From Streptomyces sp. WZ-12 (GTDB lineage: Bacteria; Actinomycetota; Actinomycetes; Streptomycetales; Streptomycetaceae): DNA of 64,000 nucleotides. Numbering within the stretch: the first letter of the stretch is position 1; the number at the start of each line of letters is the position of its first letter. A model generated the notes under the pieces. It worked only from the letters and a program-made list of their open reading frames with translations, was not told the origin of the DNA and did not search any database. Made by a program: the position numbers and the translations under genes. This document shows, in pieces, positions 11,917 to 20,971 of the stretch. The stretch is taken from NCBI RefSeq assembly GCF_028898845.1, contig NZ_CP118574.1:5987001-6051000 (forward strand), written 5' to 3'.

Positions 11917-12539
11917 GGGTTCAAGGTCTCCTCGGGCGTGTGGGCCAGGACGTGGCGGACCAGCGCGATCAGCGCGTCGACGGACTGGTCCCGGTCGCGC
12001 GCGTCGCACAGCACCAACGGGGTGTCGGGGTGCAGGTCGAGCGCGTCGCGGAGGCTGTCCACGTCGTACTGCGGGGCGTCGGGGAAGGTGTTGACCGCGA
12101 CCGCGTAGCGCAGCCCGGCCTCCTCGATGATGTCCATCACCTCGAACGAGTCCGCCAGCCGGCGGGTGTCGGCGAGGACCAGGGCACCCAGCGCACCGCG
12201 GGCGATGTCCTGCCACAGCGGGCGGAACCGCTTCTGGCCGGGCGTGCCGAAGAGGTACAGCACCAGGTCCCCGGGCAGCGTCAGCCGCCCGAAGTCGATG
12301 GCGACGGTGGTGGTGGTCTTCTCCCGCACGCCGGCGAGGTCGTCGACGAGCGCGCCGGACTGCGTCATCACCTCTTCGGTGTGCAGCGGCGGGGTCTCCG
12401 ACAGCGCGCGGATCAGGGTGGTCTTGCCGACCCCGAACGGGCCGGCGACCAACAGCTTCACCAGCGTCTGGTCCGCGCCGGAGAGGTACATGCGGTCGGT
12501 CCCGGCGCCGGCGCTAGGACTTGAGAGAGCGGAGTCCAT
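11913..12539 (-). CDS. cvnD: Conservon GTPase CvnD
   Basis: A small Ras-like GTP-binding protein of 208 residues. The P-loop G-P-F-G-V-G-K-T-T is near residues 33-41, G-T-P-G-Q-K-R-F provides the switch-II/G3 region and a T-F-P-D replaces the usual N-K-x-D near 150. In conservons CvnD forms a membrane-associated complex with CvnA, CvnB and CvnC, likened to eukaryotic G-protein signalling. ATG 12539 overlaps the end of cvnC by 26 bases; an upstream in-frame ATG would extend deep into cvnC and is rejected. Confidence 0.93.
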   Translation of the reverse strand: MDSALSSPSAGAGTDRMYLSGADQTLVKLLVAGPFGVGKTTLIRALSETPPLHTEEVMTQSGALVDDLAGVREKTTTTVAIDFGRLTLPGDLVLYLFGTPGQKRFRPLWQDIARGALGALVLADTRRLADSFEVMDIIEEAGLRYAVAVNTFPDAPQYDVDSLRDALDLHPDTPLVLCDARDRDQSVDALIALVRHVLAHTPEETLNP

Positions 12540-12876
12540 CGAGAACCCTCTCCAGGATCTGCCGGTCGAATTGCTCGGCTTCGGGTATGGGGACTCGGGC
12601 GTGCAGGCGCCCGGCATCGACGAGGTCGGCCACCAGCACCTTCACCACGCTCACGGGCAGGTGAAGGTGGGCGGCCACCTCGGCCAGAGTCAGCGCGCCG
12701 GGCTGGAGCAGCTCCAGGATCCGGTGCTCTTCGGGGCGTACCTCACTGGTGATCGGCATGTCCACGCTGATCAGCACGGTCAGCCGGTCCAACGTGTTGC
12801 GGCTCGGACGGGCGCGTCCGCCGGTCGCCAGATAGGCCGGTACGAGACGTCGTCCGCTGCTCTGGCGCGGCGTCAT
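12514..12876 (-). CDS. cvnC: Conservon DUF742 protein CvnC
   Basis: A 120-residue DUF742 protein. The family core R-P-E-E-H-R-I-L-E-L-L, followed by a winged-helix-like L-A-E-V-A-A-H-L-H-L-P-V-S-V-V-K-V-L segment, is present. An R-P-S-R-N-T stretch sits in the N-terminal region. It is the third subunit of the CvnABCD complex and has no known enzyme activity. The start overlaps the cvnB stop as ATGA, a sign of translational coupling. Confidence 0.92.
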   Translation of the reverse strand: MTPRQSSGRRLVPAYLATGGRARPSRNTLDRLTVLISVDMPITSEVRPEEHRILELLQPGALTLAEVAAHLHLPVSVVKVLVADLVDAGRLHARVPIPEAEQFDRQILERVLDGLRSLKS

Positions 12877-13301
12877 GCCTGGCTACCGAGGTCCCGAGCC
12901 GGGCTGTTCATGACCTTCTTGCCCAGGGTCGTCACCTGGATCTGCATGTGGTGCGCGACGACGCCCATATTCACCTCCGGATCGGCGAAAACAGCCAGGC
13001 AGGTGTTCTCCCCCGCCGGGATCGCGAAAACGAAACCTTCCTCGGACTCGATCACCGTCTGCCGCAGCCGCGCGTCGTCCTTCTCCGCGAACGCCGCGGT
13101 CACCGCGCGCCCGGCGCCCTGGAGCGCCGACATCATCGCCGCGACGCCCTCCGCGGCCTCCCGCGACAGCCCCGGCGAGGCCCCCTCGATGAAGCCGTCG
13201 CCGGAGATGACGGCGGCGTGGACGACATGCGGCAGCTCCAACAGGGGAGCCAGCACCCAGGACTTGTCCTCGGTGACACGGCGACGGGTGGGGCTGTTCA
13301 T
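12873..13301 (-). CDS. cvnB: Conservon roadblock/LC7 protein CvnB
   Basis: A 142-residue roadblock/LC7-domain protein, the family that modulates small GTPases such as MglA. The hydrophobic core V-V-H-A-A-V-I-S-G-D-G-F and the helix E-G-V-A-A-M-M-S-A-L are visible. It is thought to bridge CvnA and CvnD. It overlaps cvnA by ATGA and cvnC by ATGA, so all four conservon genes are translationally coupled. Confidence 0.93.
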   Translation of the reverse strand: MNSPTRRRVTEDKSWVLAPLLELPHVVHAAVISGDGFIEGASPGLSREAAEGVAAMMSALQGAGRAVTAAFAEKDDARLRQTVIESEEGFVFAIPAGENTCLAVFADPEVNMGVVAHHMQIQVTTLGKKVMNSPARDLGSQA

Positions 13302-14863
13302 GACTGGGCGTTCCCTTCGGGACTGCGCGGGTAGTCGGACTGCGGGAAGTCTGACGACTGCTGGAAGTCGTGCGACTGCGGGAAGTCTGGCTGTGCGGGC
13401 TCGGGTTGGGCCGCGGCCGCCCGGCCGGTCTCGGTGCCGCGCTGGAGCGCCGCCCAGCGGGACCCGGTCTCCTCCGGAGAGCGCAGGTTGAGGGTGTCCG
13501 AACGGTCCTCGGGCTGCTCGGACTGCGGCCGGCGCCGGCGCCGACGCGGCAACTCACCCTCGGCGCGCGGCTGCTGGGCCTGCTCGGGCACGGACGGCAG
13601 CGGCTGCGCGGCCGGGACGGCCGGCGCGACGGGCTCCGCGGGCCGCTCGGCCACCGGCGCGGGCTGCGCGAGCGGCGCGGCCCCCGCGGGCGTGGCCGGC
13701 GCACTGGCACCGGTCGGCATCGCGGACGGCGCCGCCACCCGGTCCCGCGGCCCGCCCGGAGCGCGGTGCGGCATCGGCGCCATCACCGACATCGGACGCG
13801 CGCCCTCGTCGAGGACGGTCAACAGCGGATCGCCCGGTATGTAGACCACGGCTCGGACCCCTCCGTACGGCGACGGTTCCACGTGCACTCCGAATCCGTA
13901 CTGCCGCACCAACTGGCCGGCAGCGGCGAATCCGGACCGCGGCGGGTCACCGAGCTGCGTCAGCAACAGGTCGTCGTTGCTGGCCAGCAGCTCCATCGCG
14001 TGCTTGAGCTCGTCGTCGTGCATGCCGACGCCGTAGTCGTCGATGATCACCGACGCGCCGCGGTTGCCCTGCTGGAGCGTGACGGTGACCGGCAGTTCGC
14101 GGTGCGAGTGGTGCAGCGCGTTCGCCAGCAGCTCGGTGACGGTGATCGCGATCGGCTCGACGGCGCGCGCCACCACCGCGACCGGGTCCCGGAGTTGGTT
14201 GCTGATCTGCACCCGCTCGTAGCCGCGCAGCCGCGACGAGGCGCCGACCACCAGCTCCGAGAGGTAGGAGTCCTCGCGGGTCAGGCCCGGCCAGGCGCCG
14301 CAGACCACGCCGGTGGCCTGCACGCGGCGCAGCGCCTGCTCGTTGACGAAGTCCGCGTCCAGCAGGTCCTGCGCGATCTGCGGGTCGTCGTACTTGTGCT
14401 GCATCGTCTGCAGCGAGGTCTGCACCTGGTACAGCAGCGCCTGGATGGTGGTGGTCGCGCCGCGCAGCGTGGACTGCGCCGCCGCGTCGACCCGGGTGCG
14501 CTCCTTGGTGATCGCCGAGCTGACCTGCTCCAGCACGGCACCCAGCGCCCGGTCGGTCTCCGAACCGGCGAATCGTTTGTCCGAAAGCCCGCGCACCGGC
14601 ACGTGCGGATGCGCCAACGCCAGCGTCAGATCGGGCAGCCGGGCCTCGGCCAGGTGCCGGATCTCGACCTCGGTCGCCCGGATTCTGGCGGTCAACTCCG
14701 TGTTGTTGTGCAGCGTGGCGCTGCTGTGCTCTTCGGCGGCGCTCAAGCGGGTCCTGAGTCCGGCGCGCTCCTTGCGCACGCGGAGCAGCAGCGCCGCCAA
14801 CACCACGGCGGCGGCCGTTCCTGCGCCAAGGCACCACAACAGCGCCTGCGGTATGGATGTCAT
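13298..14863 (-). CDS. cvnA: Conservon sensor kinase-like ATPase CvnA
   Basis: A 521-residue membrane-anchored protein, first gene of the conservon. One N-terminal membrane helix (about residues 8-27) is followed by a coiled-coil segment. An ATPase domain follows with N-box E-L-L-A-N-A-L-H-H-S and G1 box D-D-Y-G-V-G-M. The phosphoacceptor histidine region is not typical, so it is a kinase-like ATPase rather than a proven kinase. The last 170 residues are Pro/Ala/Gln-rich and end in short D-F-P-Q-S/D-F-Q-Q-S repeats. The module at 9353-14863 is a complete cvnABCD plus two P450s. Confidence 0.93.
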   Translation of the reverse strand: MTSIPQALLWCLGAGTAAAVVLAALLLRVRKERAGLRTRLSAAEEHSSATLHNNTELTARIRATEVEIRHLAEARLPDLTLALAHPHVPVRGLSDKRFAGSETDRALGAVLEQVSSAITKERTRVDAAAQSTLRGATTTIQALLYQVQTSLQTMQHKYDDPQIAQDLLDADFVNEQALRRVQATGVVCGAWPGLTREDSYLSELVVGASSRLRGYERVQISNQLRDPVAVVARAVEPIAITVTELLANALHHSHRELPVTVTLQQGNRGASVIIDDYGVGMHDDELKHAMELLASNDDLLLTQLGDPPRSGFAAAGQLVRQYGFGVHVEPSPYGGVRAVVYIPGDPLLTVLDEGARPMSVMAPMPHRAPGGPRDRVAAPSAMPTGASAPATPAGAAPLAQPAPVAERPAEPVAPAVPAAQPLPSVPEQAQQPRAEGELPRRRRRRPQSEQPEDRSDTLNLRSPEETGSRWAALQRGTETGRAAAAQPEPAQPDFPQSHDFQQSSDFPQSDYPRSPEGNAQS

Positions 14864-15095
14864 CGAGATCCTCGTTCGGGGGCTTACGGGGATGTCTCGG
14901 TCGCCACGGCTGCCGTGCCGCCGAACCTCACCGGATGCTACCTGCCGCTAGACACGCCGACAGGGGTCCTTGACGTGCGGGGACGGAGAAGTACCGAAGG
15001 TCACGTTAGCTGTTGATGACCGCTCAGTAACGAGATGCGGCCCCGTCGTCCTGAATGGACGGCGGGGCCACGGGTACCTCGTGGGTGAAATGCGG

Positions 15096-15365
15096 TCAGG
15101 CGGTCCTGAAACGGCCGCCTTTGAGCGCGCCGATGAACGAAGTCCAGCCATCGGCCGGGAAGACCAGTGCCGGACCGTGCGGGTCCTTGCTGTCACGGAC
15201 GGGGACGAGGCCGGGGAGGTCGTCGCGGACCTCCAGGCAGTCGTCGTTGTTGTGGCCGCTGTGGGTGCTCTTGCGCCAGCGGGCGACCTCGACGCAGTTC
15301 CCGCCTTCGCCGTTGCTGTAGCTGCTCTTGAACCATTGAGCCGTGCTCAGGTCGCACTCGCGCAT
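15096..15365 (-). CDS. DUF397 protein (first XRE/DUF397 module)
   Basis: An 89-residue DUF397 protein. The motif W-F-K-S-S-Y-S-N-G-E-G-G-N-C-V-E-V-A is followed by a second, partial copy (W-R-K-S-T-H-S-G-H-N-N-D-D-C-L-E-V) and the typical end V-R-D-S-K-D-P-H-G-P-A-L, then F-x-x-D-G-W-T-S-F. Such proteins are encoded directly after XRE/DUF5753 regulators in Streptomyces and are thought to antagonise or pair with them. Its start overlaps the regulator gene by 19 bases. Confidence 0.9.
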   Translation of the reverse strand: MRECDLSTAQWFKSSYSNGEGGNCVEVARWRKSTHSGHNNDDCLEVRDDLPGLVPVRDSKDPHGPALVFPADGWTSFIGALKGGRFRTA

Positions 15366-16180
15366 TGTCGGTATTCCTCCGCCGCTGATTCGATCAGGGC
15401 CAGGGACGCCTTCGGTGAAAGCGCTGTGGCCCTGATGAGATCGTAGGCGCGTTGGGCGCGCTTCACCACGGCTGGGTCGTCGAGCAGCGTTCCCGAAAAC
15501 GCCGTCTCTGTATAGGCGGTTGGCGGCGCATCATCGAACTCCATGAGTCTCACATCGCCGGTCATGGCGGCATACGCCCCCTCCTCGTGCGGGAGGACCT
15601 GCGCCAGGATCCCGCGCTCCCGTACGAGCCGGGCCAGGTGGTCGAGCTGCCCGGCCATCACGGCTGGCCCGCCCACCATGGTGCGCAGCGTGCTCTCGTG
15701 GATCACGCACCAATACTCGGGCCGGTGCGGGCCGTTGAGGATCTCGGCTCGCTCTATACGAGCTGCAACCATCTCCTCGACGTACTCGTCGGTGACGAAC
15801 GGGTTGGCCGCGATGGTGACGGTCCGGGCGTACTCGGGCGTCTGCAGGAGTCCTGGGATCACCGACGGCGCGAACTCGCAGATCTTCGTGGCCTGCCGCT
15901 CAAGATCCACGACTCTCGCGAAGTAATCCGCATACCGCTGATCATCAATCAGCTTGCGCCACGTGCGCTCGAAAAAACCGTCGGTTTGTAGAACCTGGTC
16001 GATGCGGATCGCCACATCGAGTTGGGGGCGGCGGATCGCCTGCTCGAACTGGCCGATATAGCCGCCGGATACGAAGACCTTCTCTCCTAACATGTCCTGC
16101 GTCAGACCGGCGTTCTCCCGGTGGCGCTTGAGTTCCGCTCCCCAATACTCCCAGAGCACCTGGCGTGAGGCGTTGGCCAT
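15347..16180 (-). CDS. XRE-family regulator with DUF5753 domain (WhiJ-like)
   Basis: A 277-residue DNA-binding protein. The N-terminal helix-turn-helix spans about residues 15-70 (A-E-L-K-R-H-R-E-N-A-G-L-T-Q to G-Q-F-E-Q-A-I-R-R-P). A C-terminal DUF5753 domain begins near F-A-R-V-V-D-L-E-R-Q-A and includes Q-T-P-E-Y-A-R. Members control development and antibiotic production in Streptomyces together with a DUF397 partner. AGGAAG lies 6 bases before the ATG. Two small genes characteristic of such loci are divergent from it. Confidence 0.9.
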   Translation of the reverse strand: MANASRQVLWEYWGAELKRHRENAGLTQDMLGEKVFVSGGYIGQFEQAIRRPQLDVAIRIDQVLQTDGFFERTWRKLIDDQRYADYFARVVDLERQATKICEFAPSVIPGLLQTPEYARTVTIAANPFVTDEYVEEMVAARIERAEILNGPHRPEYWCVIHESTLRTMVGGPAVMAGQLDHLARLVRERGILAQVLPHEEGAYAAMTGDVRLMEFDDAPPTAYTETAFSGTLLDDPAVVKRAQRAYDLIRATALSPKASLALIESAAEEYRQCASAT

Positions 16181-16299
16181 GGTTAACTTCCTATCCCTGC
16201 CCGGTAGTTGCAGCGCTCGCCTGCTTGCCCAGGCTAGCCCCGCGCCGGCACGCTTTCGCTGCGAACGGTGAAAAAGACTCGGCGCGGAAAGTGGTGACG

Positions 16300-16497
16300 A
16301 TGGGGAAAGAACTGACCGAAGTGGAAAGCGCGCTCACGGAATTGCGCGAGGCTTTGGCCCGAGCTGGCATCATTTTGCCGTCGCTCGGCCTCGACCCGGT
16401 TTCGTACGCGCACCGCACCATGCCGCCCCTGGTGGAATTGGGGCGCTGCAATACCGACACCGCCCGTCGGCTGGCCAAGGCGTTGGGGGAGCGGTGA
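16300..16497 (+). CDS. Small conserved Streptomyces protein, partner of XRE/DUF397 loci
   Basis: A 65-residue protein of unknown function starting M-G-K-E-L-T-E-V-E-S-A-L. The ending P-P-L-V-E-L-G-R-C-N-T-D-T-A-R-R-L-A is a pattern I recognise from small genes that accompany DUF397 regulators. In-frame GTG codons at 16291 and 16294 are alternative starts. Its stop overlaps the next gene's GTG (GTGA), so the two are coupled. It is divergent from the XRE gene. Confidence 0.65.
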   Translation: MGKELTEVESALTELREALARAGIILPSLGLDPVSYAHRTMPPLVELGRCNTDTARRLAKALGER

Positions 16498-16727
16498 GGG
16501 CGGCGGTGGTGGTCCCGGCGTTCGGGGCGTACGTCGTGGACGTCCGGGACGGGCGGGTCGGGCAGGTGGTGGGGCGGGCCGGGGTCGGCCTCCGGCTGCG
16601 GCCGGTCGGGGGCGGCCGGGAGTGGGACTGCGCCCCCGAGGCGACCCGGTGCGCCACCGTCGCCGAGCGGCTGCGGGCGGACACCGCGTACGCCAACGCC
16701 CGCAGTCGCGGGGAGCGGGCCTGGTGA
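16494..16727 (+). CDS. Small conserved hypothetical protein, coupled to the preceding gene
   Basis: A 77-residue protein. The core V-D-V-R-D-G-R-V-G-Q-V-V-G and L-R-P-V-G-G-G-R-E-W-D-C looks like a small beta-barrel. It ends with R-L-R-A-D-T-A-Y-A-N-A-R-S-R-G. GTG 16494 overlaps the upstream stop. The function is unknown; this pair of small genes recurs near XRE/DUF397 loci in Streptomyces. Confidence 0.7.
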   Translation: MRAAVVVPAFGAYVVDVRDGRVGQVVGRAGVGLRLRPVGGGREWDCAPEATRCATVAERLRADTAYANARSRGERAW

Positions 16728-16784
16728 ACGGGCGCGGCCCGAGCCGCGGGACGGGCGGGGCCGGTGGTGCGCGAGAATGGCCGT

Positions 16785-17531
16785 ATGACTCTGTTCCGCG
16801 ACGACGGCATCGTGCTGCGCACCCAGAAGCTGGGTGAGGCGGACCGGATCATCACCCTGCTCACCCGCGGCAACGGCCGGGTACGGGCGGTGGCGCGGGG
16901 CGTGCGGCGGACGAAGTCGAAGTTCGGCGCCAGGTTGGAGCCGTTCTCCCATGTGGACGTGCAGTTCTTCGCACGCGGCGGGGAGCTGATCGGGCGCGGG
17001 CTGCCGCTGTGCACGCAGAGCGAGACGATCGCTGCGTACGGTGGTGCGATCGTCACCGACTACGCCCGCTACACGGCTGGCACGGCCATGTTGGAGACCG
17101 CCGAGCGGTTCACCGACCACGAGGGCGAGCCGGCCGTCCAGCAGTACCTGCTGCTGGTCGGCGGGTTGCGGACGCTGGCCAACGGGGAGCACGCCCCGCA
17201 CCTGGTGCTGGACGCGTTCCTGCTGCGCTCGCTGGCGGTGAACGGTTATGCGCCGAGTTTCGACTCCTGCGCGCGGTGCGGAATGCCCGGTCCGAACCGG
17301 TTCTTCTCGGTGGCGTCGGGCGGGGTGGTGTGCGGTGACTGCCGGGTGCCCGGAAGCGTCGTACCCTCCTCAGAGGCCATCGGGCTCCTGGGCGCGCTGC
17401 TGACCGGCGACTGGGAGACCGCGGACACCTGTGAGGCGCGGCATGTCCGGGAGGGCAGCGGCCTCGTCGCGGCGTATCTGCACTGGCACTTGGAGCGCGG
17501 TCTGCGGTCCCTCCGCTATGTGGAGAAATAG
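16785..17531 (+). CDS. recO: DNA repair protein RecO
   Basis: Recombination mediator that loads RecA on SSB-coated DNA with RecF and RecR. It has 248 residues. The N-terminal OB fold starts M-T-L-F-R-D-D-G-I-V-L-R-T-Q-K-L-G-E-A-D-R-I-I. A C-terminal zinc finger has C-A-R-C and C-G-D-C. ATG 16785 matches the normal family start; an upstream in-frame ATG at 16764 adds residues not seen in the family. It lies about 100 bases before uppS. Confidence 0.96.
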   Translation: MTLFRDDGIVLRTQKLGEADRIITLLTRGNGRVRAVARGVRRTKSKFGARLEPFSHVDVQFFARGGELIGRGLPLCTQSETIAAYGGAIVTDYARYTAGTAMLETAERFTDHEGEPAVQQYLLLVGGLRTLANGEHAPHLVLDAFLLRSLAVNGYAPSFDSCARCGMPGPNRFFSVASGGVVCGDCRVPGSVVPSSEAIGLLGALLTGDWETADTCEARHVREGSGLVAAYLHWHLERGLRSLRYVEK

Positions 17532-17633
17532 CGGGGGGACCGGTCCGGTTCCGGGCCGCCCGTTCGGCCACAACGGCACGGCACCCGCCGGAACAACACC
17601 GTCCATCGATATTGCATAGGAGACGTGGGGCGC

Positions 17634-18452
17634 ATGGCAGTACGCGGGATTCTGGGGCGCAACCGACGTGAATACCAGACGCCCGAGCCGCACCCGTCGG
17701 GTGCGCGTCCGCCGAAGATCCCCGGCGAGCTCGTGCCGAACCACGTCGCGGTCGTGATGGACGGCAACGGGAGGTGGGCCAAGGAGCGCGGATTGCCGCG
17801 CACGGAGGGCCACAAGGTCGGTGAGGGCGTCGTGTTGGACGTTCTCAAGGGCTGCATCGAAATGGGCGTGAAGAACCTCTCGCTCTACGCCTTCTCCACC
17901 GAGAACTGGAAGCGGTCGCCGGACGAGGTCCGCTTCCTGATGAATTTCAACCGGGACGTGATCCGTCGGCGCCGGGACGAAATGGATGCGCTGGGCATCC
18001 GCATCCGGTGGGTGGGCCGGATGCCGAAACTGTGGAAGTCCGTCGTTCAGGAACTCCAGGTCGCCCAGGAGCAGACCAAGAACAACGACGCCATGACGCT
18101 GTACTTCTGCGTGAATTACGGCGGCCGGGCCGAGATCGCGGACGCGGCGGCGGCCATCGCGGCGGACGTGCGGGCCGGGAAGCTGGACCCGTCCAAGGTC
18201 AACGAGAAGACCGTGGCGAAGTACATGTACTACCCGGACATGCCCGACGTGGACCTGTTCGTCCGGCCGTCCGGTGAGCAGCGCACCTCGAACTACCTGA
18301 TCTGGCAGAGCGCTTACGCGGAGATGGTGTTCCAGGACATCCTTTGGCCGGATTTCGATCGGCGGAACCTGTGGGAGGCGTGCCTGGAGTACGCGAAGCG
18401 GGACCGCCGGTTCGGCGCGGCGCCGCTGGAGTCGGGCGAGACGGCCACCTAA
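17634..18452 (+). CDS. uppS: Isoprenyl transferase (undecaprenyl diphosphate synthase family)
   Basis: cis-Prenyltransferase that makes the polyprenyl carrier for peptidoglycan synthesis. It has 272 residues. The catalytic motif [12 protein letters not shown] is near residues 40-51. [10 protein letters not shown] and the end motif [12 protein letters not shown] are also conserved. ATG 17634 has AGGAG 11 bases upstream; the alternative GTG 17625 is too close to that site. It ends at a strong terminator shared with zur. Confidence 0.96.
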   Translation: MAVRGILGRNRREYQTPEPHPSGARPPKIPGELVPNHVAVVMDGNGRWAKERGLPRTEGHKVGEGVVLDVLKGCIEMGVKNLSLYAFSTENWKRSPDEVRFLMNFNRDVIRRRRDEMDALGIRIRWVGRMPKLWKSVVQELQVAQEQTKNNDAMTLYFCVNYGGRAEIADAAAAIAADVRAGKLDPSKVNEKTVAKYMYYPDMPDVDLFVRPSGEQRTSNYLIWQSAYAEMVFQDILWPDFDRRNLWEACLEYAKRDRRFGAAPLESGETAT

Positions 18453-18471
18453 AGGCGCGCTCCGACGACGG

Positions 18472-18512
18472 CGAACGGGCCGCCTCCCCGGTGTGGGGAG
18501 GCGGCCCGTTCG
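18472..18512. terminator. Bidirectional terminator between uppS and zur
   Basis: A perfect 18-bp stem, CGAACGGGCCGCCTCCCC at 18472-18489 with its complement at 18495-18512, has a 5-base loop. It lies between convergent genes. Confidence 0.92.
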
Positions 18513-18548
18513 GCGTTGTGGTCGCGTGCGGTGTGCGCGCCGGGCGCC

Positions 18549-18977
18549 CTAGCCGTTCGCGTCCTTCTTGGCCGCGCACTCACCGCAGGTGCCGAAGATC
18601 TCGACGGTGTGCGCGACATCGCGGAAGCCGTGCTCGGCCGCGATCTGGTCCGCCCACTTCTCCACCGCCGGGCCCTCGACCTCGACGGCCGTGCCGCAGC
18701 CGCGGCACACCAGGTGGTGGTGATGGTCGTCGCTGCTGCACCGGCGGTAGACGGCCTCGCCGTCGCTGGTGCGCAGCACGTCCACCTCGCCGGCGTCGGC
18801 GAGGGACTGCAGCGTCCGGTAGACGGTGGTCAACCCGACCGAGTCGCCCCGGTGCTTGAGCATGTCGTGCAGCTCCTGCGCACTGCGGAACTCATTGACC
18901 TCGTCGAGTGCGGCCGAAACCGCGGTGCGCTGCCGCGTCGACCGGCCGCGGACCGGAGAACCCGCGCTCGTCGCCAC
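18549..18977 (-). CDS. zur: Zinc uptake regulator, Fur family
   Basis: A 142-residue Fur-family repressor. The N-terminal winged helix includes L-T-T-V-Y-R-T-L-Q-S-L. The D-D-H-H-H-H-L-V-C-R-x-C-G segment and the C-terminal C-G-E-C supply zinc sites. It lies downstream of znuA-C-B on the same strand, which points to Zur rather than Fur. GTG is preceded by GGGAGG. A 149-base gap separates it from znuB, so it could have its own promoter. Confidence 0.93.
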   Translation of the reverse strand: MATSAGSPVRGRSTRQRTAVSAALDEVNEFRSAQELHDMLKHRGDSVGLTTVYRTLQSLADAGEVDVLRTSDGEAVYRRCSSDDHHHHLVCRGCGTAVEVEGPAVEKWADQIAAEHGFRDVAHTVEIFGTCGECAAKKDANG

Positions 18978-19126
18978 CGTTGCCTCCCTAGGACGTCAGG
19001 ACATCTCCCGCGCATGCGTTTGGCCATTGTGCCAGGTGATGACCGGGAGCCCGGTGCGGTGCTTACCGCTCTCTCCTATGTATCCCTCATCCGGGCCGTC
19101 CCACACCGCGGTGCCTGCGCCGCCCG

Positions 19127-20023
19127 TCACACCCGGACGTCGTCCTCGACGGGGGTGCGGCCGCCCGGTACTTCCAGGGTGCACCCCTTACCGTCCGTCG
19201 CGCCGGCCCGCGCGCGCTTTCTGGCCAGCGGGGTGGCCAGCGCCGTGAAGCCCACGAACAGCACGATGGCGAAGAGCACGATGGTCGCGCCGGACGGCAC
19301 GTCGACGTAGTACGAGGTGGTGGTGCCGGTCAGCGTCACCGCCACGCCGATCCCGACCGCGGTCGCGAAGGTCGCCGCGAAGCTGCGGCTGAGCTGCTGG
19401 GCGGCCGCGACCGGGATCACCATCAGCGCGCTGACCAGCAGCAGGCCGACGACCCGCATGGCGACCGTGACGGTGACCGCGGCGGTGACCGCGATCAGCA
19501 GGTTCAGCAGCCGCACCGGCAGGCCGGTGACCCGGGCGAACTCCTCGTCCTGGCAGACCGCGAAGAGCTGGCGGCGCAGCCCGAGCGTGATCGCCAGCAC
19601 CAGGGCGGCCAGCACATAGATCGTGATCATGTCCTGCGGCGAGACGGTGGTGATCGAACCGAAGAGGTACGTCCCCAGGTTGGCGCTGGAGCCCGCGTCG
19701 GAGAGGTTCATCAGCATCACGCCGCCCGCCATGCCGCCGTAGAACAGCATGGCCAGCGCCAGATCGCCGCGGGTCTTGCCGTACCAGCGGATCAGCTCCA
19801 TCACCACCGAGCCGACGACGGCGACCACGGTGGCCATCCACACCGGGCTGGTGTTGAGCAGGAAGCCCAGGCCGACGCCGGTCAGCGCGACGTGGCCGAT
19901 GCCGTCGCCCATCAGGGCCTGGCGGCGCTGGACGAGGTAGATGCCGATGGCGGGGGCGGTGATCCCGACGATCAGGGCGGCGATCAACGCCCGTTGCATG
20001 AAGGCGTAGTTGAGGAGTTCCAT
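19127..20023 (-). CDS. znuB: Zinc ABC transporter permease ZnuB
   Basis: A 298-residue membrane protein of the ABC-3 (ZnuB/MntB) family with about eight hydrophobic segments. I-Y-L-V-Q-R-R-Q-A-L-M-G-D-G-I-G-H-V-A-L is the characteristic N-terminal cytoplasmic motif. Its start codon shares one base with the znuC stop (TGATG). It forms the channel for zinc import with ZnuA and ZnuC. The C-terminal tail of about 30 residues is charged. Confidence 0.94.
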   Translation of the reverse strand: MELLNYAFMQRALIAALIVGITAPAIGIYLVQRRQALMGDGIGHVALTGVGLGFLLNTSPVWMATVVAVVGSVVMELIRWYGKTRGDLALAMLFYGGMAGGVMLMNLSDAGSSANLGTYLFGSITTVSPQDMITIYVLAALVLAITLGLRRQLFAVCQDEEFARVTGLPVRLLNLLIAVTAAVTVTVAMRVVGLLLVSALMVIPVAAAQQLSRSFAATFATAVGIGVAVTLTGTTTSYYVDVPSGATIVLFAIVLFVGFTALATPLARKRARAGATDGKGCTLEVPGGRTPVEDDVRV

Positions 20024-20898
20024 CAGCTCAGCAGCCCCGTTCGGAACGGTTCGGCCGACGCGTCGGCGTGCGATCCAACGCAGTGGTGCGAAGCACCTCC
20101 ACTTGGGGCGGCGGCGGGCGACGGGTGGGCATGGTCGTGGCCGGGCAGGGCGTGCTGGCCGACGGCCTCCGGTGGCGGGCCGTCGTGGACGACGCAGCCG
20201 TCCTGCAGCACCACCGCGCGGTCGATCAGCGGCTCCAGCGGCCCCAGTTCGTGCAGGACGAGCAGGACCGTGGCGCCGCGGGCGACCTGCTCGCGCAGTG
20301 CGGTGGCCAGCACCTCCTGGCTCGCCAGGTCCACGCCGGCCATCGGCTCGTCCATGATCAGCAGATCGGGTTCACCCGCCAGCGCCCGGGCGATCAGCAC
20401 CCGTTGGTGCTGACCTCCCGACAGCGCGTTGACGGAGTCCTTGATCCGGTCGGCCAGCCCGACCAGTTCCAGTGCGTGGTGCACCGCCGCCCGGTCCGCC
20501 CTGCGCAGCAAACCCAGCTTCGTGCGGGCCAGCCGGCCGGCGGTGACCACCTCGCGGACGGTCGCCGGCACCCCGCCGGCCGCCGTGGTGCGCTGCGGCA
20601 CGTAGCCGATCCGCGCCCAGTCCCTGAAGCGGCGGAACGGCGTGCCGAAGAGCGCCAGTTCGCCGCCGGTCAGCGGGACCTGCCCGATGACCGAGCGGAC
20701 CGCGGTGGACTTCCCGGACCCGTTGGCGCCGAGCAGCGCGACGACCTCGCCGGTCCGCACGGTCAGGTCGACGCCGCGCAGCACCGGGCGGGCGCCCAGC
20801 GACGCGGTCGCGCCGCGCAGCTCGATGGCCGCCGGCGCCTGCGCGTCCGGCGACTCCTCGGCCGTCGCCGCTATGACGGCCTGGCCGGTGTCCTTCAT
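20023..20898 (-). CDS. znuC: Zinc ABC transporter ATPase ZnuC
   Basis: A 291-residue ABC ATPase. Walker A G-A-N-G-S-G-K-S-T, Q-loop Y-V-P-Q-R, signature L-S-G-G-Q-H-Q-R and Walker B L-L-I-M-D-E-P are present. The C-terminal tail is rich in histidine (G-H-D-H-A-H-P-S) and has a further H-H-C-V-G-S-H, probably binding zinc. It starts 73 bases after the znuA stop and is coupled to znuB. Confidence 0.95.
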   Translation of the reverse strand: MKDTGQAVIAATAEESPDAQAPAAIELRGATASLGARPVLRGVDLTVRTGEVVALLGANGSGKSTAVRSVIGQVPLTGGELALFGTPFRRFRDWARIGYVPQRTTAAGGVPATVREVVTAGRLARTKLGLLRRADRAAVHHALELVGLADRIKDSVNALSGGQHQRVLIARALAGEPDLLIMDEPMAGVDLASQEVLATALREQVARGATVLLVLHELGPLEPLIDRAVVLQDGCVVHDGPPPEAVGQHALPGHDHAHPSPAAAPSGGASHHCVGSHADASAEPFRTGLLS

Positions 20899-20971
20899 CT
20901 GCTGACCTCCGTCGTGCGGTGCGTCGTGGCGGGCGGGGCGTGCCGGGTGGGCACGGGGTGCGCGGGGCGGG

